NCBI GenBank assembly: GCA_037318855.1
Contig: CP134874.1
Span: forward strand, 248,598 to 312,597
Origin: Candidatus Sedimenticola sp. (ex Thyasira tokunagai)
GTDB taxonomy: Bacteria; Pseudomonadota; Gammaproteobacteria; Chromatiales; Chromatiaceae
DNA: 64,000 bases
Direction: 5' to 3'
How positions within the stretch are numbered: position 1 is the first letter of the stretch; each line of letters opens with the position of its first letter. Made by a program: the position numbers and the translations under genes. Shown piece after piece: positions 54,484 to 64,000 of this stretch. The notes beneath the pieces were generated by a model, which searched no databases, was not told where the DNA came from, and saw only the letters and a list, made by a program, of their open reading frames with translations.

Positions 54484-55276
54484 AGGTAGCGACACGCTTG
54501 TCGTGGTGGCATAGAGCGATGGTGCGGGACATGGTCAGCAGGGCAGAGTCATGATTGCCGATGATCTCCGCCCCGTAGCTGGTGTGCTGCATCATGATCT
54601 CCCACTCGTCGGGGTCCAGCTTGCCCGGTTTGAGCAGGATTTTGTCGGGGATGCCTATTTTACCGACATCGTGCATTGGCGCTGCGCTGTAGATGGTGTT
54701 GACAGTCTCGGCGGGAAGGTCGAGTCCTTCGGCGATGAGGCGGGCGTAGTGGCTCATGCGGATAACATGTAGTCCGGTCTCGTTATCCTTGTATTCGGCT
54801 GCACGGCAGAGGCGGCGGATAATCTGCAGGCGGCTCGCATCAAGTTCCACGGTACGTTCGCGTACCCGGTCCTCCAGGGCGCGGCTCTGGTCGTAGAGGG
54901 CCAGGTGGGTGTGTACCCGCGCCTTGACGATAGGGGGGCTGATCGGTTTGCTGAGAAAGTCTACGGCACCCAGTTTCAGGCCGCGCTGCTCGGATTCGGT
55001 ATCGTTCTTTGCGGTGATAAAGATGACCGGTATCTGCTGGGTGGTGATATCACTCTTGAGTCGTTCGCACACTTCATAGCCATTCATGACCGGCATCATG
55101 ATATCGAGGAGGATGATATCGGGCTTGTTTTCGCCATGAGCGATTTTAAGTGCTCTTTCGCCGTTGACAGCGGCCTTTATCTTGTAGTCATCCTTCAGTA
55201 CACCACGCAACACATCGATGTTTTCAGGGGTGTCATCCACCACCAGTACAGTCGGTTTCCGGTTCTCCTCGCTCAT
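54476..55276 (-). pseudogene. HD-GYP response regulator, C-terminally truncated
   Basis: The receiver domain is complete (TVLVVDDTPENIDVL, DIILLDIMMPVMNG with the phospho-Asp, PVIFITAKN, FLSKPISPP). The HD-GYP domain follows: RAAEYKDNETGLHVIRMSHY, APMHDVGKIGIPD (HD pair) and LLKPGKLDPDEW. It breaks off at IALCHHDK, just before the expected GxGYP signature. The last codons (RVATSR) belong to the dispersed repeat and intron. HD-GYP proteins hydrolyse cyclic di-GMP; the missing GYP part should abolish that. It likely worked with the adjacent hybrid kinase. Confidence 0.9.
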
Positions 55277-55380
55277 GGCTTTTTGCTTCTTTGATCCCTA
55301 TCAGCTTTTGATAGTCCCTCAGGTTTTAAGCTATCAATCAATACAGTAGCACATCAGCTATTTGCTGCTGCCACAACTGC

Positions 55381-58300
55381 TTATTTATCGAGTGACGCTT
55401 GCAGTTGAACGACTATCTCCAGTGCATCTTTAAACTCATACTCACCAATAATCTGGGCAAGTCGCTCCAGTGTGGTGCTTTTTCCCATGGCGATGATCAA
55501 CTCATCAATCAGATCACCGGCATCGGTATCATCATCCTCCAACAGCTCATGCATCTGCTGTAGCAGATCGGCAGCACGTTTGCTGTCTATAGATACTTCA
55601 GTTGCACTCTCCTCGCCCTTGTCTGATGGAATCAGCCAGCTTTCGAGGGCGCTAATTACCGGCTTTAGCTCCTCTTCGGTCTGCAGGAGCAGTGCCTCCA
55701 GCTGTTCACTGTCGGCTCCTTTGCTGCAAGCCCCTTCCAGGGCGGTGGCAGCTGCTTGTATCCGTACTGCGCCAATGTTGCCTGCAACCCCTTTCAGGGT
55801 GTGCGCCTCGCGTTCAGCGCTCTCGTCTCCCTCTTCAAGTGCCTTGCGGAATCGGGAGGTGAACTCCTCCTGGCTGCTGAGGAAGCGCTTCAAAATCTTT
55901 CGGTAGAGCGTGGAACTCCCCTGAGCGATGGCGAGACCGGCACCGGTATCTATGCCGTCAAGGTGCGGTATCACCTCATCGTTTTCAGGGGGTACGGTGG
56001 TGACAGGCTTAGTTGATAGCGGCTGTGAAGGGGTGATCCAGCGCGCCATGGTGGTGAACATATCGTGGACGTTGATCGGTTTGGCGATATGGTCACTCAT
56101 ACCCGCCGTCCTGGCTTTTTCCAGATCTTCACTCATGACGTTGGCGGTCATAGCGATTATCGGCAGGATTTTGAAACGCTCCTCTTCACGCAGCTTGCTG
56201 CAGGCGGTGTAGCCGTCCATCACCGGCATCTGCACATCCATCAAAACGCCGTCGTACTCCTTGGCGTTGATCATCTCAAGTGCTTCCTGCCCATTGTTGG
56301 CCAGGTCGGCGATGATGCCGTTGGTGGATAGAAGTTCAAGGGCCAGCTCCTGGTTGATCTCGTTATCTTCTACCAGCAAAACCTTGGCGCCACGCAGGCT
56401 GTTGATAGCATCCAGCTCCTCTTCATGGCGTCCGCTGGTGCGGCTGCTGCTGACGGTGCCACCACCAAACACCACCATGATGGCGTCGAGCAGAGTGGAT
56501 GGGGTGATCGGCTTGGTCAGAACGGTATCCGCCTTATCTTCACCTGTGGCCTCAATCAGTGCCTCTCTGCCGTAGGCGGTGACCATAATTACGGTAGGTA
56601 GCGACTTCAGTTCAGGTAGCTGGTGGATGCTGTTAGCAGTCTCCAAACCATCCATGCCAGGCATCTTCCAGTCCATCAGTATCAGTCGATAAGGGCCATC
56701 GCCGCTACTGGCTTTCTGTATGGCTGCCAGCGCCACCTTGCCATTGTTGACGCAGTCTGCGCGGAAGTGGAAAGCGTGAAGGAGCCGCTGGAGGATATCC
56801 CGCGCGGTGGCGTTGTCATCCGCCACCAGTACCCGCAGCCCCTTCAGATCTCTGGTTGCCAAGGGCAGTGGTTCCTCTTCCCTATCCAGCTGCCTGCCGA
56901 GCAGTGCGTGGAACAGGAACGTGCTGCCTTTACCCTCTTCGCTCTCCACCCAGATCTCACCATCCATCAGCTCGACCAGCTGTTTGCTGATGGCCAGCCC
57001 GAGGCCGGTGCCGCCATACTTGCGGGTGGTGGAACTGTCTGCCTGACTGAAGGATTGGAACAGTCGCCCCTGCTGCTCTTCTGTTAGGCCGATGCCGCTA
57101 TCCTGTACCGAGAACTCCAGTCTGACTCGAGTATCCAGGGACTCCCTGAGGCAAATACGAATCACCACCTCTCCCTCGCTGGTAAATTTGACGGCATTGT
57201 TGGCGAGGTTGATAAGAATCTGACCGAGGCGCAGAGGGTCGCCGATCAGATGAGTGGGTACATCGGGGGTGGCATAGAGTAGAAGCTCCAAGCCTTTCTC
57301 TTCCGCCTTCAGCCCCACCAGGTTGGCTACATTGTCGAGGAGGTCATCAAGGTGGAAGTTGACCGCCTCAACATCCATTTTTCTAGCTTCGATCTTGGAA
57401 AAGTCGAGGATGTCGTTGATGATGCCGAGAAGGGACTCGGCAGAGCGGTGTACCTTGTCGATATAGTTTTTCTGCCGGGAGTTGAGATCGGTCTTTAGTG
57501 CCAGGTGTGAGAGGCCGATGATGGCATTCATCGGGGTACGTATCTCATGGCTCATATTGGAGAGAAAATCACCCTTTGCCTTGCTTGCCTCCTCGGCAAT
57601 CTGTCGTGCCTTCTGCATCTCCCGCTCTGCCTGTTTACGCAGGGTGATGTTTTGAAAAACCGTTACCGAGCCGACCAAGTCATCTCCGTCGCGCAGGGGT
57701 ACAGTGGTGACGGCGGCGGGGAAGGTGGTGCCGTCCTTGCGCTGAAACAGCTCATTTTCGGAGCGGAAGGTTTCGCCGTTGGTCATGGTCATCATGATCG
57801 GACACGCTGATACCGGCAGAGCTTTCCCATCGGCTGTATGAGTGTGGGTAAGATTGTGGATTTCCTGCCCAAGCAACTCCTCCTTCGGCCAGCCGAACAG
57901 CCTGATTGCCTCCGGATTGAGGTAGGTGCATACACCTTTGGCATCCATTGCGTATACGCCCTCTCCCATGCTGTCGGTGACACCCTGAAGGAAGCGGCGA
58001 TTCTCCGCCATCTCCTCTTCCATCCGTTTTCGGGCGGTGATATCGGTACGTATGGAGATGTACTGGAAAGGTTTCCCCTTGTCGTCAAGAAACGGCACGA
58101 TGGTGGATCTGACCCAGTAGTGGCTGCCATCTTTGGCCAGATTCTTTATTTCGCCGTGCCACACCTCACCTTTAGCGACGATGCGCCACATGCCACGGAA
58201 GAACTCGGTACTGTGAGCGTCGGATTTTATAATGCGATGATTTTGCCCGATCAGCTCTTCAGCTGTATAGCCGCTGAGCTCACAGAATAGCTGGTTGACG

Positions 58301-59250
58301 TAGGTGATATTGCCCTGCACATCGGTGGCGCTGACCAGGGCGTGCTGGTCGAGGGCAAACTTCTGAAAGTTGAGCTCCGTCATCGCCTGATGCAGGGTGT
58401 TGGATGTACGCCGTAATCGCAGATAGACGATGATGGCGCCAATCAGTAGCAGGGCGGCAGCGGTAAAGAGCAGAGACCGGTGGGTGTCCGCATTGGTTTC
58501 ATGGCTTTGGTAGTGAGTTTGATAAGCTATGTGTATCTGCTCGATGGCCTTTTCCAGAGGTACCTGTTCGGCAGCTGCCAGCCGGCTCTCAATATTCCGC
58601 ATGTATTCCATTATCAGTTCAGCGTGGGTGAGCAGATTTTTTAACTGTTCCTGAGACGCTGGATCAAACCTCGCCTGCTCTGTTTTGAGCTCATTTATCG
58701 CCTGTTGTGCGCTGGCCAGGTGGTCAGTATGACTGTTAATTCTGTAGGAGAGCAGATGGTGAGGGAGGTTGTGGGCGGTGCCGGTGATCTCTTTGCCGGC
58801 CTCAGCTGCATTCAGTCCATTGATAAAACGCTCAGTGATTAGTGGTAGGTCGTTGGTCGAGTTTCTCAGTAAGGCGTGGTGGGATTCGATCTCCTCCACA
58901 GCGGTCTGCTTGATGGCTATTGCCTTGCTTATCGCCGTCAGCTCTCTGTTCAGTATTCCGTCGAGCCGGCCGGTGGTTGAGTGATGAAGTTGTGCAGCTG
59001 ACCGCTGTAGGTGGGTGGTCGCTTCTACCAATGCGTCATAGTGGGGTTCCAGGCCGGATAGGGTTCGTATGAGTTTTTCGTTGACTTGGCTGTTGGCCGA
59101 TTTTAGCTGATAGATCTGTTGCAGCAGTCGAGAGTGGGTGGCCTGGTCGATGGATAGGCTGCCGAGGTAGAGATTGCCGAGTAGCCCGAGAAGCAGCAGC
59201 AGTGCCGCTCCCTGAAGTAGCTGTTTTCCCCACGTTGTGCCACTACTCAT
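55381..59250 (-). CDS. hybrid sensor histidine kinase (PAS-PAS-HK-REC-REC-Hpt)
   Basis: The 1,289-residue membrane kinase has a first helix ([19 protein letters not shown]), a periplasmic coil-rich part to about 260, and a second helix ([20 protein letters not shown]). Two PAS domains follow (about 300-410 and 420-545). HisKA has [16 protein letters not shown] (His near 570); the ATPase has [10 protein letters not shown] and GTGLGLAIS. Receiver 1 has [10 protein letters not shown] and DWKMPGMDG, receiver 2 [10 protein letters not shown] and [10 protein letters not shown], and the Hpt domain [14 protein letters not shown]. It is a complete phosphorelay in one protein. The next gene downstream is the HD-GYP regulator, a natural output. 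Signal unknown. Confidence 0.95.
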   Translation of the reverse strand: MSSGTTWGKQLLQGAALLLLLGLLGNLYLGSLSIDQATHSRLLQQIYQLKSANSQVNEKLIRTLSGLEPHYDALVEATTHLQRSAAQLHHSTTGRLDGILNRELTAISKAIAIKQTAVEEIESHHALLRNSTNDLPLITERFINGLNAAEAGKEITGTAHNLPHHLLSYRINSHTDHLASAQQAINELKTEQARFDPASQEQLKNLLTHAELIMEYMRNIESRLAAAEQVPLEKAIEQIHIAYQTHYQSHETNADTHRSLLFTAAALLLIGAIIVYLRLRRTSNTLHQAMTELNFQKFALDQHALVSATDVQGNITYVNQLFCELSGYTAEELIGQNHRIIKSDAHSTEFFRGMWRIVAKGEVWHGEIKNLAKDGSHYWVRSTIVPFLDDKGKPFQYISIRTDITARKRMEEEMAENRRFLQGVTDSMGEGVYAMDAKGVCTYLNPEAIRLFGWPKEELLGQEIHNLTHTHTADGKALPVSACPIMMTMTNGETFRSENELFQRKDGTTFPAAVTTVPLRDGDDLVGSVTVFQNITLRKQAEREMQKARQIAEEASKAKGDFLSNMSHEIRTPMNAIIGLSHLALKTDLNSRQKNYIDKVHRSAESLLGIINDILDFSKIEARKMDVEAVNFHLDDLLDNVANLVGLKAEEKGLELLLYATPDVPTHLIGDPLRLGQILINLANNAVKFTSEGEVVIRICLRESLDTRVRLEFSVQDSGIGLTEEQQGRLFQSFSQADSSTTRKYGGTGLGLAISKQLVELMDGEIWVESEEGKGSTFLFHALLGRQLDREEEPLPLATRDLKGLRVLVADDNATARDILQRLLHAFHFRADCVNNGKVALAAIQKASSGDGPYRLILMDWKMPGMDGLETANSIHQLPELKSLPTVIMVTAYGREALIEATGEDKADTVLTKPITPSTLLDAIMVVFGGGTVSSSRTSGRHEEELDAINSLRGAKVLLVEDNEINQELALELLSTNGIIADLANNGQEALEMINAKEYDGVLMDVQMPVMDGYTACSKLREEERFKILPIIAMTANVMSEDLEKARTAGMSDHIAKPINVHDMFTTMARWITPSQPLSTKPVTTVPPENDEVIPHLDGIDTGAGLAIAQGSSTLYRKILKRFLSSQEEFTSRFRKALEEGDESAEREAHTLKGVAGNIGAVRIQAAATALEGACSKGADSEQLEALLLQTEEELKPVISALESWLIPSDKGEESATEVSIDSKRAADLLQQMHELLEDDDTDAGDLIDELIIAMGKSTTLERLAQIIGEYEFKDALEIVVQLQASLDK

Positions 59251-59474
59251 TGGGTGCTCTCCGGGAGCTCACCGGTGAGGCTGCGTTCATAGGTGGCGAT
59301 TGAGTGCTTGATATTGGGTTCGGTAATGCCGTCACTGTAGGTCAGTGAAAATGCTTTTTGGTAGGCGGGGGCTTTTAGAAGCTTGCGGATACTGTCATCC
59401 CAGAATTGAACAAAGGCAAAACCGCTGTTAAAAACAGATGGAGACGGCTTGTGATGAATCGTTACTGTAATCAC
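59247..59474 (-). pseudogene. di-haem cytochrome c peroxidase (MauG/CcpA) remnant
   Basis: SPSVFNSGFAFVQFWDDSIR and APAYQKAFSLTYSDGITEPN then IKHSIATYERSLTG recall pieces of bacterial cytochrome c peroxidases, but the CxxCH haem motifs and the segment between the two pieces are gone. The stop overlaps the kinase start by four bases (ATGA), so the remnant may still be translated and coupled to the kinase. Confidence 0.6.
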
Positions 59475-59724
59475 TCTGTTCGACGCGCCCGTTTCTTTAG
59501 TTCGGCTTGGGATAAATTTGAAGCGATCAACTCCAATCTATATGGAGCATATCGTCTTCGATCGCGATTGCTTTAGGAATCCATGGATTGGGATAGATTG
59601 CCACTGTCCCATAAGCACCCTTATTCCCATTAATGGAGCGGGATAGATAGATTGGTGGTTATCAAACATGAGGGTTCCTGCTATCCTTCCTGGTTCTGAT
59701 TTTTTCACTGTTTTCAGGTAGAAG
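59475..59724. other. intergenic between peroxidase remnant and argS
   Basis: No further gene is seen. An inverted pair, TGGGATAGATTGCC / ATGGAGCGGGATAGATAG, lies around 59587-59650. CAGGTAGAAG may be the weak ribosome binding site of argS. Confidence 0.4.
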
Positions 59725-61485
59725 ATGAAACCCCAGATCCAACAGTTGGTCTCCACCGCCCTTCAGAATATCGCCGCGGAAGGCGTCATTCCGTCGGACC
59801 AGATTCCTACGCCGATTATCGAGCGGGCACGTGATACTCAGCACGGAGATTTTGCCTGTAATGTGGCCATGGTGTTGGCGAAGGTGGCACGCTGCCGCCC
59901 CAGGGATCTGGCAGAGAAGCTGGTTGCCGCCCTCCCTGAAGCTGCGCTGGTGGATAAGGTGGAGATTGCCGGTCCCGGCTTTATAAACTTCTATCTGGCG
60001 AAGGGGGCTTATCGCTCCCTGATACCTGAAGTGCTTAGCCGCGGCTACGGTTTTGGCCGCAGTGACTTGGGTAAGGGTAAGCGTGTACAGGTGGAGTTTG
60101 TCTCAGCCAATCCCACCGGCCCTCTCCATGTAGGACATGGTCGCGGCGCCGCTTATGGGGCCGTGGTGTCGGATCTTCTGGCGGCGGTGGGTTTTGATGT
60201 TCATCGTGAGTACTACGTTAACGATGCCGGGCGGCAGATGGATATCCTTGCCACCAGTGTCTGGCTGCGTTATCTGGAACTTTGTGACGAAACGTTGACC
60301 TTTCCCGCCAACGGCTATCGCGGTGATTATGTGTGGGACATCGCCGCCACCCTTCATCGTGAGCATGAAGAGGCCTACAAGCACAGTGTTGCGGAGGTGT
60401 TTGAGGGTGTTGTCGCCGATGAGCCTGCCGGTGGCGACAAGGAGCTGCACATCGATGGGCTTATTGTCCGTGCCAAGGAGCTGCTTGGGGACAACCGCTA
60501 CCGCTTCGTCTTTGAGTTGGCCATCAATACCATTCTTGACGATATCCGCGACGACTTGGCCCTGTTCGGCGTGAAGTACGACGAGTGGTACTCCGAGCGC
60601 AGCCTGACCGAGTCGGGTGTTGTCAATAAGACACTAGAGCGTCTGCGTGAGAGTGGTCACGTCTACGAGAAGGGCGGTGCCCTCTGGTTCAAGTCCACCG
60701 ATTTTGGTGATGAGAAAGATCGGGTGGTGGTGCGCGACAATGGCCAGACTACCTACTTCGCCTCTGATATCGCCTACCATATGGATAAGCTGGAGCGAGG
60801 CTTCGACCGGGTGATTGATGTCTGGGGCGCCGACCACCACGGCTACGTGCCAAGGGTGAAGGCAGCAATGGAAGCGGTGGGTGATGACCCTTCCAAACTG
60901 GATGTGCTGTTGGTGCAGTTTGCCAATCTATACCGTGGTGGTGAGAAGGTGCAGATGTCCACCCGCTCTGGCTCATTCGTGACCCTGCGGGAGTTGCGCA
61001 AAGAGGTGGGGGCCGATGCCGCGCGCTTCTTCTATGTGATGCGCAAGTGTGAGCAGCATCTCGATTTTGACCTCGATCTCGCCAAGTCCCAGTCCAGCGA
61101 CAATCCGGTCTATTATGTTCAGTACGCCCACGCACGGGTCTGCAGTGTCCTGCGTCAGGCGGCGGAGAAGGGCATTAACGTCGAGATCAGCGAGGGTGCC
61201 GCCAACCTCGAACGTCTTACTGAAGGGCACGAGTTTGCTCTTCTCAAGACCCTGGCCCGTTACCCCGAGGTGGTGGAGGTATCGGCGTTGAATGAGGAGC
61301 CCCATCAGTTGACCCACTATCTGCGTGAGCTGGCCAATGACTTCCATACCTATTACAACGCCCACCCCTTCCTGGTGGATGATGAGCCGTTGCGTGATGC
61401 GCGTATTAAGTTGATTCTGGCAGCCAGACAGGTTCTGAAAAATGGCCTGAATCTGCTGGGTGTTTCGGCGCCGGAGAAGATGTAG
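59725..61485 (+). CDS. argS: arginyl-tRNA synthetase
   Basis: The 586-residue class I synthetase has the N-terminal Add-1 region ([20 protein letters not shown]), the HIGH equivalent in [33 protein letters not shown], and [36 protein letters not shown] of the catalytic core; [10 protein letters not shown] opens the anticodon domain, which ends in [12 protein letters not shown]. It charges tRNA-Arg. Its length is normal. The SPOR gene follows with no gap. Confidence 0.97.
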   Translation: MKPQIQQLVSTALQNIAAEGVIPSDQIPTPIIERARDTQHGDFACNVAMVLAKVARCRPRDLAEKLVAALPEAALVDKVEIAGPGFINFYLAKGAYRSLIPEVLSRGYGFGRSDLGKGKRVQVEFVSANPTGPLHVGHGRGAAYGAVVSDLLAAVGFDVHREYYVNDAGRQMDILATSVWLRYLELCDETLTFPANGYRGDYVWDIAATLHREHEEAYKHSVAEVFEGVVADEPAGGDKELHIDGLIVRAKELLGDNRYRFVFELAINTILDDIRDDLALFGVKYDEWYSERSLTESGVVNKTLERLRESGHVYEKGGALWFKSTDFGDEKDRVVVRDNGQTTYFASDIAYHMDKLERGFDRVIDVWGADHHGYVPRVKAAMEAVGDDPSKLDVLLVQFANLYRGGEKVQMSTRSGSFVTLRELRKEVGADAARFFYVMRKCEQHLDFDLDLAKSQSSDNPVYYVQYAHARVCSVLRQAAEKGINVEISEGAANLERLTEGHEFALLKTLARYPEVVEVSALNEEPHQLTHYLRELANDFHTYYNAHPFLVDDEPLRDARIKLILAARQVLKNGLNLLGVSAPEKM

Positions 61486-62091
61486 GTGGCAAGGGATTAT
61501 AAAAGTCGAGCCAACTCACCCAAGGGTGGTAAAAGCACCCCGGTTTCCGGCTGGGTCTGGTTTCTTTGCGGGCTGTTGCTGGGGCTGCTGGTAAGTGGCT
61601 TGGCGTGGCTGAAACTTGCTCCCCATGATCCCGGCTCGGTGTCGCCCCCGGCCATAGTCAAGCAGAAGCCGAAAGATAAACCGAAAGAGAGTAAGAGGAC
61701 AAGCGGGGCATCTGCGCCCAAGCCCCGTTTTGATTTCTATACCATTCTTCCAGAGATGGAAGTGGTGGTGCCCGATCCGGAGCCGGAGGAGGTTGCGCCA
61801 TCGGCATCCTCTTCTGGGGGTGTGGTGAGGCCACCTGCAGCAGAGAGGGTGGCTGCCGCCGATTACATGCTGCAGATGGGCTCGTTCAGAAAACTCTCGG
61901 ATGCGGACAGGCTCAAGGCAAGCATGGCTCTGGTTGGCCTCGAGGCGGAGATACAGAAAGTCACTATCAACGGTGGTGATACTTTCCACCGTGTTCGTAG
62001 CGGCCCCTACACCCGCAAGCAGGTCAATAGTCTGCGTGCGCGGCTGAAAGAGAATAAAATTAATAGTCTGGTGATTAAGATGAAGAAGTGA
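61486..62091 (+). CDS. SPOR-domain (FtsN-like) cell-envelope protein
   Basis: Starts at GTG immediately after the argS stop. A short basic cytosolic segment (ARDYKSRANSPKGGKS) is followed by one membrane helix (VWFLCGLLLGLLVSGLAWL), a long proline/lysine/glutamate linker, and a SPOR domain at the end (YMLQMGSFRKLSDADRLKA ... VRSGPYTRKQVNSLRARLKE). SPOR domains bind denuded peptidoglycan at the septum. The argS-SPOR order is common in gammaproteobacteria. The 201 residues fit an FtsN-like protein. Confidence 0.92.
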   Translation: MARDYKSRANSPKGGKSTPVSGWVWFLCGLLLGLLVSGLAWLKLAPHDPGSVSPPAIVKQKPKDKPKESKRTSGASAPKPRFDFYTILPEMEVVVPDPEPEEVAPSASSSGGVVRPPAAERVAAADYMLQMGSFRKLSDADRLKASMALVGLEAEIQKVTINGGDTFHRVRSGPYTRKQVNSLRARLKENKINSLVIKMKK

Positions 62092-62137
62092 GGTCTTGTG
62101 AGGCTTCAGTTCTTTCTCTCTGTAAGGGTGTCCAAAA

Positions 62138-62240
62138 GTCCCCTCTCCCCACAGGAGAGAGGGCTAGGGTGAGGGGGTAATAGATAACCCATTGATTTAA
62201 TGCACCCTCATCCTAACCTTCTCCCTCGTAGGGAGAAGGA
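62138..62240. repeat. inverted-pair dispersed repeat
   Basis: CCCCTCTCCCCACAGGAGAG, then GGGCTAGGGTGAGGG, and facing it CACCCTCATCCTAACCTT with CTCCCTCGTAGGGAGAAGG. Each half is a hairpin and the two halves are inverted copies. Such units are widespread in proteobacterial intergenic regions. It could act as a terminator or mRNA stabiliser after the SPOR gene. Confidence 0.7.
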
Positions 62241-62328
62241 ACTGGAGCTTTTGCATCACTCTATCTATGAGGGATAAGCGCAGCGCATTGCGCCTGGATG
62301 ACGACTTCTTAAGTAAGCCCCGCTCGGG

Positions 62329-62607
62329 TCAGGGCTCTTTCGTACATCCCACAGGCATAGGCAGTATGACTTCAAACGGTTTGTCATCACCTACCCAGAG
62401 GTAGATCTCGGTAACCTCCGGAGTGCAGCTGTTGCAACCCTCTCCGCAGGCGCTGGAGAGTGCCTGACGCTTCACCTTTCCCTTTCTTATCCACACCTCC
62501 AGCATGCCGCGAGCCGCATCGGGCTCGCAGTCAAAGTGCAGAGCGATATCTGCCAGGGTCGCCTGGTGGCGCTCTACCAGATACTGCTTGATATCGGACA
62601 GAATCAT
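62329..62607 (-). CDS. feoC: FeoC-like winged-helix protein
   Basis: The 92 residues begin with the FeoC winged helix (MILSDIKQYLVERHQATLAD, ALHFDCEPDAARGMLEVWI, GKVKR) followed by the cysteine cluster CGEGCNSC that may hold an iron-sulfur cluster, and a longer tail than the enterobacterial protein. It overlaps feoB by four bases. FeoC modulates stability or activity of the FeoB iron transporter. Confidence 0.85.
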   Translation of the reverse strand: MILSDIKQYLVERHQATLADIALHFDCEPDAARGMLEVWIRKGKVKRQALSSACGEGCNSCTPEVTEIYLWVGDDKPFEVILPMPVGCTKEP

Positions 62608-64000
62608 GCCCCAACACCTACAAGAGCTTCATCGCTTCCCCGCCGGCTCCAGATGCGCAAGCCGATAACCACCCCGGTGATAAACAGGCCGCAGCCGATA
62701 ATCCAGGCCAGGGAGCTGGTGGGGTGTTGGCCGTAGGTGGCAATCTGATAGAAAACTGTTGAGGTGGTGAAGGCGACACCGGTAGTCCAGGTAGCGACAA
62801 AGGCGGCCCATGGGCCGCCGGCCTCCCGTTTGATTGCACCCATGGTGGCGACACAGGGGAAGTAGAGAAGGATGAAGAGCAGGTAGGCAAAGGCGCCCGC
62901 CTGGCCGTCAAAACGGCTTGCCATGGCGCCGAAGATACCACTGCTTACCTCCTGGGCTTCAGCCGCAGCCTGTTGGTCGCTCACTTCACCTACATTGAGG
63001 CCGAGAGGGTCCAGTAGAGAGTCGGCAATGGCTGCCAGATTAGTGGGGATGCTGATCAGTGCTTCATCTATTCGGTTCCAGAAGTTGAAGGCTTCCTGTG
63101 GTGCTGCTCCACCGGCATCCTGCTCCGCCAGGCGAGTGTAGAGGGAGTCGAGGGTACCGACGACCACCTCTTTTGCCAATACGCCGGTGAAGATGCCGAC
63201 GGTGGCGGGCCAGTTGTTCTCTTCTATCCCCAGGGGGGAGAAGAGGGGGGTCACTGCCTGGCCCATGGTGCTGAGTATCGACTTGTCACTCTCTTCGTTG
63301 CCAAAACTGCCGTCGGTGCCGATGGAGTTGAGCAGGTTTAGGGCCAGTACCATGAATACGATCACCTTGCCGGCGTCACGAATAAACAGTTTTACCCGGT
63401 CCCAGGTACGCAGGCTCACTCCTTTGAGGGTTGGCAGGTGATAGGGGGGAAGCTCCATCATAAAGCCGCTGCTTTCGCCGGAGAGTAAGGTGCGGCGCAT
63501 GATCATGCCGGTGAGTACCGCTACTGCGATGCCGATAAGGTAGAGCAGGAATACGATGTTCTGGCCGTTGCTGGGAAAGAAGGCGGCGGCGAAAAGGGCG
63601 TAAACCGGTAGCCGTGCACCGCAGGACATGAAGGGATTCATCAGGATTGTGAGCTTGCGCTCCCGCTGGTTCTCCAGAGTGCGGGTGGCCATTACCGCCG
63701 GGACGTTACAGCCAAAACCGACGATCATCGGCACAAATGCTTTGCCGGGCAGGCCGATGGCGCGCATTGCCCGATCCATGACAAAAGCTGCGCGCGCCAT
63801 ATAGCCGGTATCTTCAAGCACCGATAGAAAGAGGTAGAGACAGGCGATGATAGGGATAAAGGTTGATACCACCTGAATGCCGCTGCCGATGCCGTTGGCC
63901 GTCAGGAGGACAAGCCAGTCAGGTGCTCCGAGGCCGCTGAGTAGTGTCTCCAGCCCCTCCACTGCGATCGCACCGACGGCGATGTCGAAGAAGTCGATAA
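62604..64000 (-). CDS. feoB: FeoB ferrous iron transporter, C-terminal part
   Basis: The frame continues beyond the right edge (IDFFDIAVGAIAVEGLETLL at the edge), so the N-terminal GTPase is outside. Visible are the Gate motifs: IIACLYLFLSVLEDTGYMAR, VPMIVGFGCNVPAVMATRTL and MNPFMSCGARLPVYALFAAA, then VFTGVLAKEVVVGTL-like GIFTGVLAKEVVVGTL and PCVATMGAIKREAGG, with about seven to eight membrane segments. FeoB imports Fe(II) across the inner membrane. Together with feoC it forms an operon, feoA being expected further right. Confidence 0.95.
   Translation of the reverse strand, partial: IDFFDIAVGAIAVEGLETLLSGLGAPDWLVLLTANGIGSGIQVVSTFIPIIACLYLFLSVLEDTGYMARAAFVMDRAMRAIGLPGKAFVPMIVGFGCNVPAVMATRTLENQRERKLTILMNPFMSCGARLPVYALFAAAFFPSNGQNIVFLLYLIGIAVAVLTGMIMRRTLLSGESSGFMMELPPYHLPTLKGVSLRTWDRVKLFIRDAGKVIVFMVLALNLLNSIGTDGSFGNEESDKSILSTMGQAVTPLFSPLGIEENNWPATVGIFTGVLAKEVVVGTLDSLYTRLAEQDAGGAAPQEAFNFWNRIDEALISIPTNLAAIADSLLDPLGLNVGEVSDQQAAAEAQEVSSGIFGAMASRFDGQAGAFAYLLFILLYFPCVATMGAIKREAGGPWAAFVATWTTGVAFTTSTVFYQIATYGQHPTSSLAWIIGCGLFITGVVIGLRIWSRRGSDEALVGVGA

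Noticed and set aside
62138..62240. CRISPR-like repeat between the SPOR gene and feoC
   Set aside because: There are only two inverted copies with no regular spacers; it is a palindromic intergenic repeat.

Overview
The window looks like a gammaproteobacterial chromosome in which about 54 kb of accessory DNA abuts a stretch of ordinary core genome. The core part (about 54.5-64 kb) carries a truncated HD-GYP response regulator, a very large hybrid histidine kinase, argS, a SPOR-domain protein and feoC-feoB. This content fits a gammaproteobacterium, perhaps a Chromatiales-like or sulfur-oxidiser/symbiont type, but no single gene fixes the genus. No rRNA or tRNA gene was seen.

Regions 0-5.2 kb: repeats, an IS1595 remnant and nested IS3/IS256 elements. 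5.25-8.5 kb: the most unusual part. Five AT-rich genes, all on the minus strand (carboxymuconolactone decarboxylase, ABM monooxygenase, HAD hydrolase, GNAT, CoiA-like), are each separated by a 27-bp imperfect palindrome (arms TGAAACACTAT and ATATTGATTCA around 5 bp). The same site flanks a VapBC-type toxin-antitoxin cassette at 11.05 kb. It recurs at 32.96 kb in front of a second copy of that vapC, next to a truncated single-domain tyrosine recombinase gene and a leader that resembles the one before the first array. Together this looks like an integron-like cassette system using sites other than attC. 8.6-17 kb: an intact-length IS3 copy, HU, MazEF, VapBC, a solo LuxR regulator, group II intron pieces, an inverted integron attC with a broken antitoxin, a plasmid-type iteron origin with a DnaA box, a resolvase stub and a two-spacer CRISPR remnant.

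17.2-27.7 kb: a 2,411-residue SpvB/FG-GAP/RHS polymorphic toxin, a putative membrane immunity protein, two displaced RHS tip fragments each overlapping a paralogous lipoprotein, and a secreted protein with a thrombospondin-like end. 27.7-30.6 kb: IS debris, a repeated 140-residue ORF with an upstream palindrome cluster, a WGR protein and a dead XRE repressor.

30.7-52.1 kb: a classical integron cassette array without an integrase (CALIN type), with about a dozen heterogeneous attC sites. Cassettes carry LysE, GFA, HigBA, YefM-YoeB, ParDE, an ion channel and several unknowns. The array is broken up by IS21, IS256 (two near full-length copies plus fragments), an IS3-type element, group II intron pieces, a second repeat-ORF copy and a protein made of seven tandem HTH-like modules. 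52.1-54.5 kb: a group II intron sitting inside a dispersed repeat that truncates the HD-GYP gene, forming the accessory/core junction.
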